Origin: Lactobacillales bacterium
GTDB lineage: Bacteria > Bacillota > Bacilli > Lactobacillales > Vagococcaceae
NCBI GenBank assembly: GCA_015655485.1
Contig: JAATEZ010000262.1
Location: 1-14,778 of the forward strand
Length of the DNA stretch: 14,778 nt
Direction: 5' to 3'
A model generated the notes under the pieces. It did not search any database. It saw only the letters and a list, made by a program, of their open reading frames with translations, and was not told the origin of the DNA. Shown piece by piece: positions 14,740 to 14,778 of this stretch. The position numbers and the translations under genes were made by a program. Every line of letters starts with the position of its first letter. The stretch's first letter is position 1.

Positions 14740-14778
14740 ATGAGAGAATTGGTGACAGGCGGCGGAACGGGCGGACCC
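14740..14778 (+). CDS. murG: MurG N-terminus (partial, runs off the window)
   Basis: Thirteen codons are visible after a good AGGGAGTGG ribosome site. They read MRELVTGGGTGGP. The glycine-rich loop and the position after murD identify the lipid I GlcNAc-transferase that makes lipid II. Homologues read M-[KR]-I-L-V-T-G-G-G-T-G-G-H, so Glu3 and Pro13 are odd. His13 corresponds to a conserved active-site residue. Both oddities lie within 35 bases of the window end and could be end-of-read errors. Confidence 0.8.
   Translation, partial: MRELVTGGGTGGP

Noticed and set aside
1..14778. Mobile element, CRISPR array, tRNA/rRNA or defence system
   Set aside because: No transposase or integrase frame, terminal inverted repeats, regularly spaced repeats, tRNA-like cloverleaf or defence-type protein was recognised. 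The gene content is core chromosomal.

Overview
The window is low-GC Gram-positive chromosomal DNA, most likely from the order Lactobacillales (Enterococcaceae or Carnobacteriaceae). The evidence is AT-rich DNA with strong AGGAGG-type ribosome sites, an argR-recN pair, the Firmicutes small proteins DUF4044 and DUF3397, and a Firmicutes-order dcw (division and cell wall) cluster. A DapG-type aspartokinase and a MurE with the DNPR-type amino-acid selectivity motif suggest meso-diaminopimelate peptidoglycan. That would favour a Carnobacterium-like organism over a typical lysine-type Enterococcus, but this is inference and the genus is not fixed.

Layout. Positions 1-164 hold an unidentified, apparently frame-broken 3' end of an upstream gene. 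argR (186-638) and recN (655-2340) form an operon. A 272-bp gap follows with two hairpins, one of them an almost perfect 24-bp bidirectional terminator. On the minus strand are a 42-aa DUF4044 membrane protein with its own promoter and a corA-type divalent cation transporter split by a one-base frameshift. Divergent from corA is a CinD-like nitroreductase with a promoter and a terminator. Next come dapG (aspartokinase) and a DUF3397 membrane protein ending at a terminator. The rest is the dcw cluster: mraZ, rsmH, ftsL, a PASTA-containing class B penicillin-binding protein, murE, mraY, murD and the first 13 codons of murG. Three GTGG decamers in exact 10-bp register precede mraZ and look like the MraZ operator.

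The dcw genes work together. MurE, MurD, MraY and MurG build lipid II, FtsL and the class B PBP act at the septum, RsmH methylates 16S rRNA, and MraZ regulates the cluster.

The most unusual property is a series of apparent lesions at conserved positions in otherwise intact genes: an in-frame TAG at codon 40 of rsmH, a TAA at codon 5 of the likely ancestral murE reading frame, Asn in place of the catalytic Lys of the KTG box in the PBP, a one-base frameshift in corA at a T6A5 run, and odd residues in the murG stub at the window edge. Sequencing error, gene decay or genuine recoding could each explain some of them. The sequence alone cannot decide. I saw no CRISPR array, mobile element, tRNA, rRNA or defence system.
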